A stretch of DNA of 64,000 nt from Syncephalis fuscata (Eukaryota; Zoopagomycota; Zoopagomycetes; Zoopagales; Piptocephalidaceae), in contig JAHLTZ010000046.1 in the NCBI GenBank assembly GCA_025786725.1, forward strand, positions 62,001 to 126,000, read 5' to 3'. The notes below the pieces were generated by a model. It ran no database searches, was not told where the DNA came from, and saw only the letters and a program-made list of their open reading frames with translations. This document shows, piece by piece, positions 10,528 through 24,505 of the stretch; the stretch's first letter is position 1, and the number at the start of each line of letters is the position of its first letter. A program made the position numbers and the translations under genes.

Positions 10528-12400
10528 ATGGGAAAGGATCGCGCTATTGCTACGAAGCAGGCCAATCGCCATACGCCACTTCACAAGGAGTATACGCCTT
10601 CTGAAGAGGCACAGGTCAAAGGTGGATTGCGTAAAAAGTATGCCGACCGAGAGGAACGTCGTCGCAAGACCGAAGCCACGGTAGGCTATTGCATAGCATA
10701 TCTAGTCTGTATTATGACTAATAGTTGTGATATTACCATAGGAGTATGTAGATCCTAAACTGTCAAAGAAGATTCTTTCCATTGCTCGTGAACAACAAGA
10801 TGAACTTAACGAAGAGGAAGGCGATGAAGAAGTGATTCCGTATGTAACATAGTATAGTTTATTGACTGGTTGATACTAAACGATTAACAATAGAGAACTT
10901 GGCGATAAGCATAAAGATAATGGCGCCGATTCGGAAGAAGAGGAGATTGAACAAGAGGATGTCTATGAAGAAGAAATCTCTTACGATGCATTTGCCGAAG
11001 AAATGGTAAAGTCATACTAATATATATATATATAATTGAGTACTAACTCATTATAATAGGAGTTGGATGCTGGCGATCAAGCCATGTTAGATCGATTCTT
11101 CCCCAGTGCACCAACTCAACGCCGTAATTTGGCCGATTTAGTAATGGAGAAAATCCGTCAACACGAAGATGCTCGTAACCGACCCAAACATCAAGTGATG
11201 AAAGTAAGTAAATTATTGGCAATATTAACGATATTAACGATATTAATATTCAATTTAATAAGAACGTGCCACTCCACCTGGTATCAATCCTAAAATTGTA
11301 GAAGTATACACACAGTAAGTGATACTCAATGCTACTATTACCATATCAATTAACCATTATAATTTATATGATTAGAGTCGGTAAATTGTTAAGTCGGTAT
11401 AGATCTGGCAAATTACCAAAAGCCTTTAAAATCATTCCTTCTTTGCCCAATTGGGATGATATTCTTTTCTTGACACATCCTGAATCATGGACACCACACG
11501 CTGTGTTCCAAGCTACACGTATTTTTGTATCGAATTTAAAAGCTCACCAATCACAAAAGTAAGTTAGATATAGCATTAAATATGGACTAGTTGCTAACAG
11601 TAGGTTACAGATTCTTTACTTATATTCTATTGGATCATGTTCGAGAAGATATTAGAGAAACAAAAAAGCTTAACTATCATCTTTATATGGCACTAAAGAA
11701 AGCTTTGTATAAGCCAGCGGCGTTCTTCAAGGGTGTTCTATTTCCATTATGTGAAGTAAGTAATGTACAAGAAATAAACTACACTATACTAATGGTATCG
11801 CCTAATGTGCTACTATCTAGTCTGGTACATGCACACTACGCGAAGCAGCTATTATTGGTAGTGTGTTATCCAGAGTAAGTGTACCTGTTCTCCACTCTAG
11901 TGCCGCATTAATGCACTTGGCCAATATGGAATACACAGGTAATTGACATTATCAATGCTAATAACAACTAACTAACTAACTGTCTAATAGGTCCTAATAG
12001 TCTTTTTATGAGAATTCTACTTGATAAGAAATATGCCTTGCCATTCAAGGTCGTTGATGCCATTGTATTCCATTTCATGCGATTCAAGACTGAACAAGGA
12101 CCACTACCTGTTCTATGGCATCAAGCATTCCTTACATTCTGTCAACGGTAAGTACTGTGCTATTACACGGATCAATTCACTTATTAATACACTATAACTA
12201 CTATTGCCATTAGATACAAACAAGACTTGACACCTGAACAAAAAGATGCTTTGATGCAAGTGTTACGCTATCATACACATCATCAAATTACAGTGGAAAT
12301 TAGACGCGAAATTGTTCATTCAACATGTCGTGGTGAATTAATGGCTGCAGATACTGCTATGAGTGACAGTGGATCAACAATGGCCATGATGACCGACTAG
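10528..12400 (+). CDS. ENP1: Bystin, 40S ribosome biogenesis factor
   Basis: Ten exons: 10528-10680, 10742-10839, 10894-11005, 11060-11207, 11263-11314, 11376-11558, 11611-11755, 11821-11938, 11991-12147 and 12214-12400. The charged N-terminus leads into the bystin domain: [102 protein letters not shown] and [17 protein letters not shown]. Family members act in the nucleolus and on pre-40S particles, in 18S rRNA maturation and export. Frame requires the second of two tandem donors after exon 4 (GTAAAT at 11208, not GTAAGT at 11204). A GTAAGT inside exon 8 is coding. Confidence 0.95.
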
Positions 12401-12487
12401 TATAGTCACCAGATTCACTTTCACTCTCTACTTATTAATCAATCGAGCTTGTCTCTGTCTTTCTCCTTCTTTATTATAATGATTCAT

Positions 12488-14704
12488 TCAAGTGGAACTC
12501 TCCATGGCCACTGAGACATTTGTTTGATTAAAATAGGCACCTTGTCGTAGATATTCTTTTAGTCGTGCCAATGTTGCCTCACTAACTATTTGATCCATAT
12601 CAGGGGCATTGGCCAAATGACGAATAATACTAAACTTCCATTTCTATCATAGAGTGTAAATGACACGGTAGATATATGAATTTGATCATGTAAATACCTT
12701 TCCTTCAAATGATGGTTCTACATCACGATTAAGTAGATGATTAATTGTACTTGTACTTGATACTATTAACTATAATCATAATAGTTATGTATATGTATAT
12801 GTATATGTATAAGCATAGTACTAGTAATGGTATATAGTACTTACCTCACGGCCCCAACGGTGTTCTGATAGTGCTTGAATAACACCATAACTAACATAGC
12901 GCAAATCATCAAATGCTTGCTTAGTATTTGACACTAGAATGGCTAGAAAGCCTGCATGACGAGGACCTAGTATATAAGTATAGATATAGATATGAATACA
13001 AGAGCAATACTATAACACTATGAGTAATAACTTACGTGAAGCAGCATCCAATTCTGTATAAAACAATTGACAATAACGTGACTTTTCCGCATCATGTTGA
13101 CCACTAATCATCGATGATTTTAATACAATTAATACAGTATATTCGATTATCATACCGAATTTCCAATAACATCATAACTGATTCTAAACAAGGCACTCGT
13201 AATTCACCGGTAGACCGTACCACTAGATCAATAAATGGCCGCAGTGTACCATGAGAGTACATGGCCTCAACACCACTTCCTGATCTGCCCAATAAGCCTA
13301 ATGTACGAATAGCCACTATCTAATGGAAATCAATCGATTAACTATGACTACTATTGGCCATTTAATAAATACCTTAACAATAGAATCTTGTGATTTAATT
13401 TGGTGTAAAATGGCATCTAAAATAGAGAATTTTTCATGTAATTCTTTAACATTATGAGTCTAATAATGACCATATTAATTAATTAGTTAATTAGTAGATT
13501 TATGCAATCAATTGTACTTACTTCACCAATACGGCCTAGAAACTTTAACGCTGAACACACAATCAACCGATCACCAGCACTGTACTCTTTAGGCAGTGCC
13601 CAACTTGTAATGGATCGAATAATGCCTTCATCATCCAAAAAGGCCAAAGCATAATCGGTATCGGCCAGCTATATATAATAAATAAAATAGATTAATTTAT
13701 CCAATACTTTACTTGTTATTAATAGTTACTTACATTGGCTACTAGATGTACTGTATTCATTACAAGCAATGGATCTTCTGATGATATATCGCTCACCATA
13801 TGCTTTAATAAGCCTGATGCTTCAAATTCATCAAATACTGCCCTATATTTACAACAAATAGGCACCATTAAATCCCATAGTCGAGATCGAACAATTTCAT
13901 TACTAATAAACCAACAGTATGATTAATGTATTTAATATTACAATTTGATCCTGGTAGTTACGTTTCCGATAGTTTTAAAAGTATAGGTTTGGCAGAAGGA
14001 CGGAAGAAAGCTTTGGCGCCGTTAATATAATCGGCCAACTAGAGTATAGTTATGAGCAGGTAGATTACTTTACACTTGCTAGTATTTACCTTTGATAGAA
14101 ATACACCTGTTTGTGTAGCAAATCCTATTCTTTCATCGGCCAATGAACCAAGTACCAGTTCAAATAGTTCTGGTGTTGATAACTAGTCATATACACTAGT
14201 ATTAGCAACAGTATTGGTTAACAGTAGATCAACTTACAAATCGCTCTACTGTCTCATTTGAAGCCAGACATTTGGCTATTTGTGACAATGCTAATGTACG
14301 GACCCGTTCAGTAGGCATTTGTATACCCATAATCAAATAGGACTAATGATTTGTTAGATACAATGGATATAAATCTATGGGCTTACTTGATAAAGATCTG
14401 ATATTTGATTATAGTCTTCTTTGGCCAGTACTAAAGCAATACAGCTGCTGGATAGTTCGACGACATAGCCATCCTCATAGTCTAATAGAGAGAATAGCAG
14501 GTTAATTGTATCAGTTGATACGGTAACCGTGCGGTCTAGTTGTTATCGGTTCACCGTAAGTATACGTATTGTGTCTAGTTATAACTGTATACCTTGTAAC
14601 AGCAACTTAAGTGACTGTAAAGAGTCTACATACTCTTCAGTATTTGAAGCATTGGACAGCGCTTCTACTGTTTGTTGTAAACGAAATGTTCGTTGGTCAG
14701 ACAT
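12488..14704 (-). CDS. PSMD5: 26S proteasome assembly chaperone, PSMD5/Hsm3-type HEAT/ARM-repeat protein
   Basis: A multi-exon gene with about a dozen short introns, starting MSDQRTFRLQQTVEALS at 14704. The final exon has KWKFSIIRHLANAP...LKEYLRQGAYF and ends at 12488. Internal exons show helical-repeat sequence such as VAIRTLGLLGRSGSGVEAMY and GPRHAGFLAILVSN, followed by RYVSYGVIQALSEHRWGRE. The C-terminal pattern (LxxYLxxGxY near the end) and overall length resemble animal PSMD5, which binds the Rpt1-Rpt2-Rpn1 base module during proteasome assembly. The assignment rests on these C-terminal patterns, repeat character and length; a generic ARM/HEAT protein is the alternative. It is convergent with ENP1, and its start is close to that of the divergent ZZZ3-like gene (about 107 bp). 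Confidence 0.7.
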
Positions 14705-14811
14705 ATTTGAATAAGAAGTTAAAGTGATAACTGAATACAGAATGACCCATGTCTTAATAGTATTTTATGACTCATGAATCCATCTTTCTTTTTCTATTCA
14801 ATTAATAAGCA

Positions 14812-16738
14812 ATGCCAAATAATGAACAGACTGATAACGCACAGTCGTCCTCGTCCTCTTCTGTGTTAATCGGCAATAAAGCCGATAGACAAGAGGAAGA
14901 AAATGCGACAATGAGCGTTGATTTACAGCCACAAAACACTCTATCGGCTATAACTGCTCAGGAACAGGAAATACTATTACAAAATGAAGAGTAAGTAGTT
15001 GAATACATATATGTCAGTGTAATAATGTAGCATAGTTATTTATTAGTTCATAGCGCGCTTGAAGTGTTACATGGACAGTTAAAGCAAGCAGAACGAGATC
15101 TTGAATGTTTAGTTCAATCGCGCGAACAAGCTTTTAAGGATCCAGCACAATTTGTACTCTCACTTAAAGAAAAGGTAAATATTACAGTGGTCTTTATTAA
15201 ACACAAAATAAATACTGTGGATATGATATAGAAGCGCGAATCTTTACCGATACTACAACAAATTGTATCAATACCAGCCATAGATTTGAGGAAATACGGT
15301 GGATCCACCTCACAATTACTGGATTATTTTGTAGATCCCACTAAATCATCTGAACAATTTATGGTATGACAAGTGTATTAAATAGTAATAGCGAGTATTT
15401 ATTAATAACACTTATTAGACTAATGCCCATAAAGTGTCAATGACTTCTTTCCAGAAGAAGGAGCAAGTAGCACGACCTGTTAGACCACCAGTAGAAGATG
15501 CGTCTTTATTGTCGGCGATGGTCAAACGAGCAGTTGAAGCATTACCATCGCGTGGTGTATCGCCAGAGTCATCAAGCGATGAGCAGGAATCGACAGAGGA
15601 CATATCACCGCGTAATAGCAAACGTCAACGACATAGTGTAGGCCATTCGAAATACAGTTTTGATAATGCATCTCGCTATTTACCTGCACCAACTAAATTA
15701 GAACATGAATCAAGACCACAAATAGTAGGTTTAATAAAGGCTATGGAGAGGTAGTATAGTCTAATAGATTGAGTAATTGTATAGGATGAAACGGGAACAG
15801 CACCATCTTCAGATACATTAAATGTGCCATGGACTGACGAAGAACTAGTAAGTAATACGGAACAGCATAATTAATAGATAGTAATTCAATATATGGGATT
15901 AGGAACGATTGGAACAATTACTAAAGATTATCCCCGATGAAGGAGTAGCAGCTGAACGATATCGACGTATTGCTGCAGTATTAGGCACACGCACTGATAG
16001 ACAGGTAGCAAGCATATAGTATTATATATACAATGTATATACTAATTGTTAAATAACAACAATAACAATAATAGGTGGCAAGTAGAGTACAGAGATTACT
16101 GGCTAAAGAGAATTATAGCACTGAAACACCACTTAATTTAGTTCAGTCTAATTATCGGTAAATAGTCATTATTATCATTTAAAAATGAGTAGTTTAATTA
16201 ATAAATATCAATAGAGTGACGGGTGCCATGTATTTAAATTTGGCCCCTACTGTATTAATGCCAGATCAAGTAAGTTGATTAATTGATTTAATTAACAAAG
16301 AATTATTTATTTATTATAACTAGGGATCTGTCGAGGATAAACTGCAGAGTAATGAACAATCTGTCACTGTTCACTATGGCTTTTCGGTAAGATATTTAAC
16401 AGTATATATATAGTAGTCATTTAATGCTAAATGATTATAGTGTGATGGATGTCAATTAGAACCAATTATTGGTACAAGATGGAAATGTCTTGAATGTCCT
16501 GAATCAGATCAAGTTGATCTTTGTGACACTTGTCATACATTGGGTGAATTTGAGAATGGTTAGTATACATATATTAATATATTATGTTATTAGTAATATT
16601 CTATTAGATATTCATAATGTAGATCATCGATATGAAGCATTAACTTTGCCTGAACCAGTTGATAACACAAGAATGGACACTGGTTATGAGGATACGGGCA
16701 ATGATTATGCTTATCTTGGTTTAGGCACTTCCAAATAA
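14812..16738 (+). CDS. SANT/Myb and ZZ zinc-finger protein, ZZZ3-like chromatin factor
   Basis: Multi-exon gene; exon 1 is 14812-14990 and exon 2 starts at 15054. The order is a Ser/Gln-rich N-terminus, a coiled-coil segment (LEVLHGQLKQAERDLECLV), a disordered acidic region with a basic NSKRQR patch, and a SANT/Myb domain (VPWTDEELERLEQLLKIIP...RYRRIAAVLGTRTDRQVASR). It ends with a ZZ zinc finger (CDGCQLEPIIGTRWKC...CDTC...HRYE). Animal ZZZ3 has the same SANT-then-ZZ architecture and is a histone-reading subunit of the ATAC acetyltransferase complex; that role here is inference. Its start lies about 107 bp from the PSMD5 start, so the two probably share a promoter. This is the second ZZ-finger gene in the window, unrelated in architecture to the NBR1-like one. 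Confidence 0.8.
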
Positions 16739-16810
16739 CATTGATAGCACTATAATTAAATAAATACTACTATCGGTAACTTCTATCTATTATCAATAAT
16801 GTATTCGTAT

Positions 16811-19547
16811 CTATTTACGAATGTCACGTAGCCGTACGGCAACAGCATTTCGATGCGCTTCTAATCCTTCAATCTCTGCTAGACGCATTACTGTATTGCC
16901 AAGTCGGCCAGTCCTTCGGCAGTCAAGTGCTGAGAAGTAATATACTTGAGGAACGTATCGGTATTGACGCCGGAATACATACGAGCATAGCCATAAGTGG
17001 GCAATGTATGATTAGTACCTGAGGCATAATCACCACAACTAATTATATATACATATATGGTTAATAAAGCAGTTATTAGCAATAGTAGTCGTGATGCTTA
17101 CCTTTCAGGTGAATAGTGGCCAACAAATACAGAACCGGCATTAAATACTGAATCTAGGTGGCGATCGGCCTCTTCCATGTGCAAAATAAGATGTTCTGGT
17201 GCATAGGCATTGAAAAAGCAAATGCTTCTTCTACAGTGGCCACTGAGAGAATAAAGCTTTTGGGGATGGATTGCCATACAATAGCGCGACGTGGAAGACG
17301 GTGAGCTTGTGTATAGAGTTCGTGTTCAACAGCAGCAATTTGATCCGGTGTAGGTGCTACCATCACTAATACAACTTGACTATCGGGACCGTGTTCCGCT
17401 TGAGAAAGTAAATCCGCCACCACATAGGCTGGATTAGCCGTGGCATCAGCAATAACCAATAGTTCTGATGGACCAGCTGGCATATCAATTGACACCATAG
17501 CACTACTATCATTCTAATAGATATTTGTCCATTAGCATTGATAAACTAGATAAATAGTATTGCCATTTTGCACTTACTTGAGCTATCATTTTGGCCGCCG
17601 TGACAAATTGATTACCGGGTCCACATATTTTATCAACTTTTGGTACTGATGCTGTACCGTAGGCAAGTGCAGCTACTGCTTGGGCACCACCGGCTAGCAC
17701 TACTGCTTCGGCACCTACTTTATGTGCTACATATAGTACTTCAGGTACACAGGTGCCATCTTTGCGTGGTGGACTAGCAATAATGATCTGATGACAGCCA
17801 GCCACCTTTGCCGGTATACCTAGCATAAGAGCCGTGGAAGGAAGTACAGCAGTGCCGCCTGGTACATAAAGACCAACACGTTCAATAGGACGAGCAAAAC
17901 GAGAACATACAACACCCGGCGCTGTTTCCACGCTAAGAACAGGATCGCTATGTAGTTGAGCTTCGTGGAATTTGTAAATATTGTTATAAGCATCATCAAT
18001 GGCTGCACGTGTTTCTGGATCAAGCTGCATTAATTCCTCGGCAAATGGCGCTTTAATAACTACCGAGTCTAGTTCGGCACCATCAAACTTTTTTGTAAGT
18101 TCAACGATAGCTGCATCACCTTGCTTGCGAACACTATCCATAATTGGTTTTACTTTAGCAATAATATCGTCGGAAGAAGTAATTGGACGTTGTAATAGTG
18201 CACTACGCTGTACGGCATCCATATTGGCATAGACCAGTTTTTGCATCGATAAACTAGTAAATGTTTCTTCTGGTTTAGACACTACTTGTGTTATATATGC
18301 CGGCTTGGCATTGCCAGGTCGACGTGTAACTTTCTGCGAACGTGCATCAAGCTGCTGTTCAACATCATGGAGTGATACACCCGATGCTACACATCTAGTT
18401 AGTGCAAAGTAAATAAGATCGGCCGCTTCCCATGCAATGTCTTTGGGTGTTGTGGCATCACACAATTCGTCGGCCTCTTCTTTAATCTTGGCTGTTAATA
18501 AATTGACATCATCGAATAATCGTCGGGTGTATGAACCAGCAGGTGCATTTTCACGGCGTGACTGTAATACTGCTTCCAATGCAGATAATCCACTTAATTT
18601 GCCAAAACATGTTTGGGTGCCCAAATGACAAAATCCTACAACAACATGAATAATAATATATACTAATTACAAATAATAATAATTACCATGGCCCGTTTGT
18701 TCTACAATAAATTGAATAGCGTCTCTATCGCAGTCAACCTTGATCTGAATCAGCTTTTGTGTATCGCCTGATGTAGCTCCTTTGTGCCATAGGCCACGTT
18801 TACGTGATTGATAAACACCCTGGCCTACACTAATGCTTCTTGAATACTTTCCTCGGACGAGTAGACAAGTCCAAGTGAATTGCCACGAATATCAGTTACC
18901 ACTGTGGGCACAAGACCATCTTGTCGATCACTTTGAAGAGTAGACCATAGGGCCTTGCCCACGCTCAAATGGCCATCTTGATCTGCAGTTGAAAGTACAG
19001 TTGTTGGGAGCAAAACATCAATGTTTTGTATGTCGAGTTGAGCAATAGTGGATGCTATATCGGCAATAGGAGCATCGACCAGTTTAACAGCTACCTTTGT
19101 TGTAGTTGACCATGGCTTAACTGCTTCAACTAGTTGTGGAAGCTGGTCTACTGATATGTCAAGCAGTACACTGCCTACTAGTGCAATCCACGGTGTTACT
19201 GTGCTGATTTGTGATTTGGTCAAATCAAGATAAATGCCCATACGGTCACGGCCTACATGCTCAGGTAGCTGGGCCAACAGCTCTTTGGCAGGCTGTTCAT
19301 TACTCGACACGCTAAGCAATACGCGTTCCCAGCCACGATCCAAACGCGGAATAACACATTCCTCAACGGCATTCCCGCCGTATATGCTTTCGGGCAGCAG
19401 GAACCACGCTTGCTCATTGGGTGGTAGCTGGTTTAAGGGAAGGTCTACTGTGGTGCCCGATATCAGTACACGTCCCACTTGGGTGCATACACGCCACAAA
19501 AGGTCATTTTGCACCGATAGATTCTGGTCGCTACTGGCAATAAGCAT
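16811..19547 (-). CDS. HIS4: Trifunctional histidine biosynthesis protein (HisI-HisE-HisD) with three apparent frameshifts
   Basis: The domain order matches yeast His4. It comprises an N-terminal region, phosphoribosyl-AMP cyclohydrolase ([31 protein letters not shown]), phosphoribosyl-ATP pyrophosphohydrolase ([32 protein letters not shown]) and histidinol dehydrogenase ([96 protein letters not shown]). Three introns fit. The frame breaks at about 18828-18834, 17211-17217 (run of five A on the plus strand) and 16897-16902. Each break is repaired by assuming one missing base; nothing else is decayed. The start at 19547 gives a yeast-like N-terminus. An ORF from 19681 would join it only if another base were missing near 19577. 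The start faces MDH1 divergently. Confidence 0.9.
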
Positions 19548-19887
19548 ATTGTCCGAATACAGTCCACTATTGGGATAACGACAAAAAAGTTGGATGGATA
19601 TATTTGAGAATAAGCGGGCTCTGCAAGAGAGATGGGATCCGCATGTGAGTACGTAAAAGATCGATAATCAAAGTCAGTCACAAAAATAATGATACGGTCG
19701 TCGATTTGGTAGTTTTTGCCGTTTAGCAGTTTTCTTTTACCGGCTCGGTTCCGGCATGCCCGATCGGAAGAAGAGAGAGGAGAGACGTCATTTGAAGTGT
19801 TTAAAAGCCGCGAGCAATTGGTCCGCGTCCCATAGTGGCACCACTTATACTTGTTCTTCTTTATTCAGATCAACGTGAAAATACGCC
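19548..19887. promoter_or_regulatory. Divergent promoter region HIS4 / MDH1
   Basis: A 340-bp spacer between divergent starts, with a locally higher GC patch (about 19740-19830). TGACTGACTT at 19669-19678 on the minus strand is only a weak resemblance to a Gcn4 site. No consensus element can be assigned. Confidence 0.4.
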
Positions 19888-21216
<1,329 letters not shown>

Positions 21217-21418
21217 ATCAAATTAATAATTGCACACCTTTGATAAGACATATAAATAACTATGTTTTAATAATAAAGATGACAAGATGAATTATAATTA
21301 AATGAGCCAATGTTATTTATGTGTGATGTATTTAATAAATATACTTTTTAAAATATGCATTTGTTATTTGAATAGTAATGCACTAAATAATGAACATATT
21401 TATTTACACAATCATTGC

Positions 21419-22267
21419 TTATTTTATAAGACAGGTTGCATCTGCCGTTTCCTCGGTGCATTTTATAAGTACAGTTTCTACCTTATTGGATGTTATTTTG
21501 CCGGCGGTTGCACCCGCAAATGCACTGCCGGGACCTAGCACCGGGGCGGTAACAGCCGTGACAGTGGTACCCACGGCAGTACCAGCAGCATTGCCAAGTT
21601 TATCGGCGTTGTTGCGAATAGCACCACGAGTTGTATTTAAAGCAACTTTAGTAAGGTCTACTAATGTAAAATTGAAGTTTGTTTGTGAAGCGTTGTTGAC
21701 GGTATTATCTGAAGGGACCGAGGCAATAATCGCTTGATTGGCAGAACCAGCTGGTGCTTGACCAGCAGGTGTCGAAGATGCTTGTGGCTTATTGTCAGAA
21801 GGGATTGAAGCAAAGCTTGCTTGAGTGGAAGAACCGACTGGCACTTGAACGACAGGTGTCGAAGATGCTTGTTGATTATTAGCAGGTGATGGTAAAACAA
21901 GATTTGGTTGATTGGAAGAGCCAGCTGGTGGTTGAACGACAGGTGCCGAGGATGTTTGTTGCTTATTATCAGAAATAATTGAAACAAAGTTTGCTTGAGT
22001 GGAATAGCTAGCTGGAACTTGGATAATAGGTACTGGCGACTCTTGTGGCTTATTGTCTCCGACTATGGTGCCCCATTGACTAAAGCCAAAGTTGGGTGCA
22101 TCGTTGAGCTTTGTAAATAAATATTTATTACCGTTAGGAAAATTTAAAATTCCATAATCAGGAAGTGTTACAACTATTGGCGCAGCATCAACAGTTGAGG
22201 TGTAACCAATAAGGTTAGTTATTTGGACTAAGATGGCTGCGGCGGTAATGAAAAAAAAAGAATGCAT
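21419..22267 (-). CDS. Secreted repeat protein, paralogue A (four 29-residue repeats, glycine-rich tail)
   Basis: The start at 22267 (MHSFFF) is chosen to match the paralogue at 33129; an upstream in-frame ATG lies at 22294. It has a signal peptide, then a conserved block (LPDYGILNFPNGNKYLFTKL, NDAPNFGFSQWG). Four 29-residue Ser/Pro/Gln-rich repeats follow. The C-terminal part has a helix-like segment (ALNTTRGAIRNNADKLGNAAG) and a Gly/Ala-rich stretch with small-xxx-small spacing resembling a glycine zipper. Paralogue B is at 33129-33764 in opposite orientation. Upstream flanks also match (GAATTCC motif at 22608 and 32821). Function is unknown; secretion is well supported, and membrane insertion of the glycine-rich tail is speculation. 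Confidence 0.75.
   Translation of the reverse strand: MHSFFFITAAAILVQITNLIGYTSTVDAAPIVVTLPDYGILNFPNGNKYLFTKLNDAPNFGFSQWGTIVGDNKPQESPVPIIQVPASYSTQANFVSIISDNKQQTSSAPVVQPPAGSSNQPNLVLPSPANNQQASSTPVVQVPVGSSTQASFASIPSDNKPQASSTPAGQAPAGSANQAIIASVPSDNTVNNASQTNFNFTLVDLTKVALNTTRGAIRNNADKLGNAAGTAVGTTVTAVTAPVLGPGSAFAGATAGKITSNKVETVLIKCTEETADATCLIK
21704..22051 (-). repeat. Four tandem 87-bp (29-residue) coding repeats
   Basis: Within paralogue A, residues 82-197 of the frame starting at 22294 form four units. Each is 29 residues, begins [KN][PQ]Q, contains P-x-x-Q-x-P in the middle and ends near SDN/PAN. Paralogue B (33345-33518) has only two units, so copy number has changed since duplication. Confidence 0.8.
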
Positions 22268-24376
22268 TTTGATAATATAAAGCGCAATGCCCAAATATTA
22301 CAAGTAATAGTATTAATCAAAAATAGCTTTGATAAATATATAGAGTAGCGAAATGGCTATTTGTAAATTTGATGCGCAAAAATGATGAAATAAAGATTGT
22401 AAGTAGCTGGCTGTATGATGAAATAAAAGTGTAAAGTAACTTGTTGTATTAAATCTTTTGTGTTTAAGCGGCTTGTATTTAAATTCATAGTTTTATGGCT
22501 GCATGCTATTTTAATATGGCTCATGTTCTAATTTTGTATTCATGACTGCAAAGGCTAGTGGCTAGGATTTTTCTTTGTTTTATAAATAACGCATTAAGTT
22601 AAACCGGAATTCATTGCGTGCAACACACCACATGATTTATACTTTGTGCATTGTTGGCCGATAAGCTCTTTGTACACGCTCAGCTGCTTGTTTGTCAAGT
22701 AGGATATTTTTAAACATTACTATGAGTATATTATGTTACTTATGATATCAACATGTTCTTTGTACTATGACGATTTCCCTAAAAAGAATTAGCGAGATAA
22801 TTAAACAAAACCCAATTTGCAGTTATCTATAGTTTTAACTACTTTTGTTATGTAAATAACTACCTTAATTAGCACTTGATCAATTAAATTAAATAAATAA
22901 AGTTTAATACGCTAACTGATTACCTGATTTGTATTACAATAGTATATATAATGCTTATTTACTAGTCATTTAATATGATTTGAAAATCAATAACAACATT
23001 TAATAACACTCAAGCAATCAAACTACACATTTTTTCTATTGAACATGGAAGTGGGTGGTGAGCATCATTAGTTGTCAAAATATGCATTATCATAGATTTT
23101 TTATTATTATCATTATCCACTACCCATCCATACCATTCTCATTGTATAGTAGCCACTCTTTATATAAACTATCTTTAGTTTGCCCCTGGTTCTACTCGTT
23201 ATAAATCTCGACTTTTCTCTTTTTATGCTGTTATACATATTATAATATCAACACCGCTGTTTGTTTTTTGTCATTATATGTCCTTTTTATTGTATAGCGT
23301 TTTATTATATAGTAGTCGTGTTCTACTTGTAGCTGCTATTCTTTTGTTTCTAGTTTTATTTTTTGTAAGTTTTAATTCATTTCAACTCATCCATTTCTTG
23401 CACCATATACATTATAGCTATAATGTTGTTGCTCACTCACTCCCGCTGCTTTATTTTATCTTTCACCATTATAGTCTCTAATAACTACGCGCTATTATAA
23501 AATCCATACAGTTGCTGTCGTTTTATTTGTTCAAAAGTCCGAATTACCTTGATTCTTTTGTTCATTACCATGCATACACGCACATAATACTTTCTCATTG
23601 TTGTTCATGGTGCCTTCATTATTTGATGATGCTAATATATTGTCTATTGCAAAATATTTATGTATTACTTTTACAGCTGTATAAGCACAATGAATAAATA
23701 CAGAGAAATCAATAATAGGATTATCAACAGTGCTGGCCATGCTGTGGTGTAATCATCAGTATATACAACATAATGATAATTAATTAATCACAATTGTTAC
23801 GATGTATGTTAGCTCCGTTTAAATATAAACAGTAAATAATAAACCATTTAGATTGACTATAATTGCTATATTTAACACAACTAGTGTTTATTTAAAAGTG
23901 TGCTTGTCCAGTGGATATTAGTGTGCATTATTGCTATTTGGATAGTAAAATGTCAGCAATCACATAGTGTACGCTAATGAGCTATTAACATAATTCATTA
24001 GCTATATCATGTACAATCTAAAATGAGCTGCATTGTTGCTTAATTATGATACTGCACAAACATTCTTCCGTCATTTCCCAACAACACTATGTGCAATTAT
24101 ATACCGCCAATGCTGTTGTATGCTTGTTTCGTTATTCGTATATGAGGCTTGCTTGTCTTAATGACCTATACTTTTTGCCTGCGACTGTATCTGCGTTTGT
24201 TTTTATATTTTGCTAGTGCGGTATTAATGTTTGTTTTACACGTATTAGTATACTATATTATACACCAATGGCTCAAACGCCAGTACAGTTGAGCTTCGGC
24301 GGACGTTGTCGTTGCGCCACAGGGCCAGCAATGGATATTCGTGGCAACAACACATAAACCACACGCGTTATTTGAA
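22268..24376. other. AT-rich gene-poor spacer
   Basis: About 2.1 kb. The first 400 bp keep similarity to the upstream flank of paralogue B (near 32700-32900, inverted). The rest is low-complexity AT-rich DNA with only short unsupported ORFs. No RNA gene was recognised. Confidence 0.45.
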
Positions 24377-24505
24377 CCAACCAACTTTACAAGTGAGCTG
24401 GTGAGCCCAGACACCATACGAAGCCGAATTGTCTTCAGTCTTGCAGTATCCACAGTTAGAAATATTATCGCCAGTCGGCGTGACCATTGATTCTTCTATG
24501 GACAT
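24377..24505 (-). pseudogene. ATE1 5' fragment 1 (exon 1 only)
   Basis: On the minus strand this repeats the first coding exon of ATE1 (MSIEESMVTPTGDN..., CGYC, GVWAHQLTCK) with the same upstream sequence. Similarity to the real gene at 36824 stops at about 24377, at the exon 1/intron 1 boundary. The downstream sequence is unrelated and no further ATE1 exons follow. It sits beyond the 3' end of 7TM-RGS copy 1, as the true ATE1 sits beyond copy 3. Confidence 0.85.

Noticed and set aside
11875-11890. GTAAGT resembling a splice donor inside ENP1
   Set aside because: Reading straight through gives the conserved bystin segment [12 protein letters not shown], so it is coding.
19463-19681. ORF from 19681 as the true HIS4 N-terminus
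   Set aside because: It is out of frame with 19547 unless another base is missing in a T run; the 19547 start already gives a yeast-like N-terminal length.
23278-23481. Hydrophobic 67-aa ORF in AT-rich spacer
   Set aside because: Phe/Leu/Ile richness is expected from T-rich DNA; no other support.
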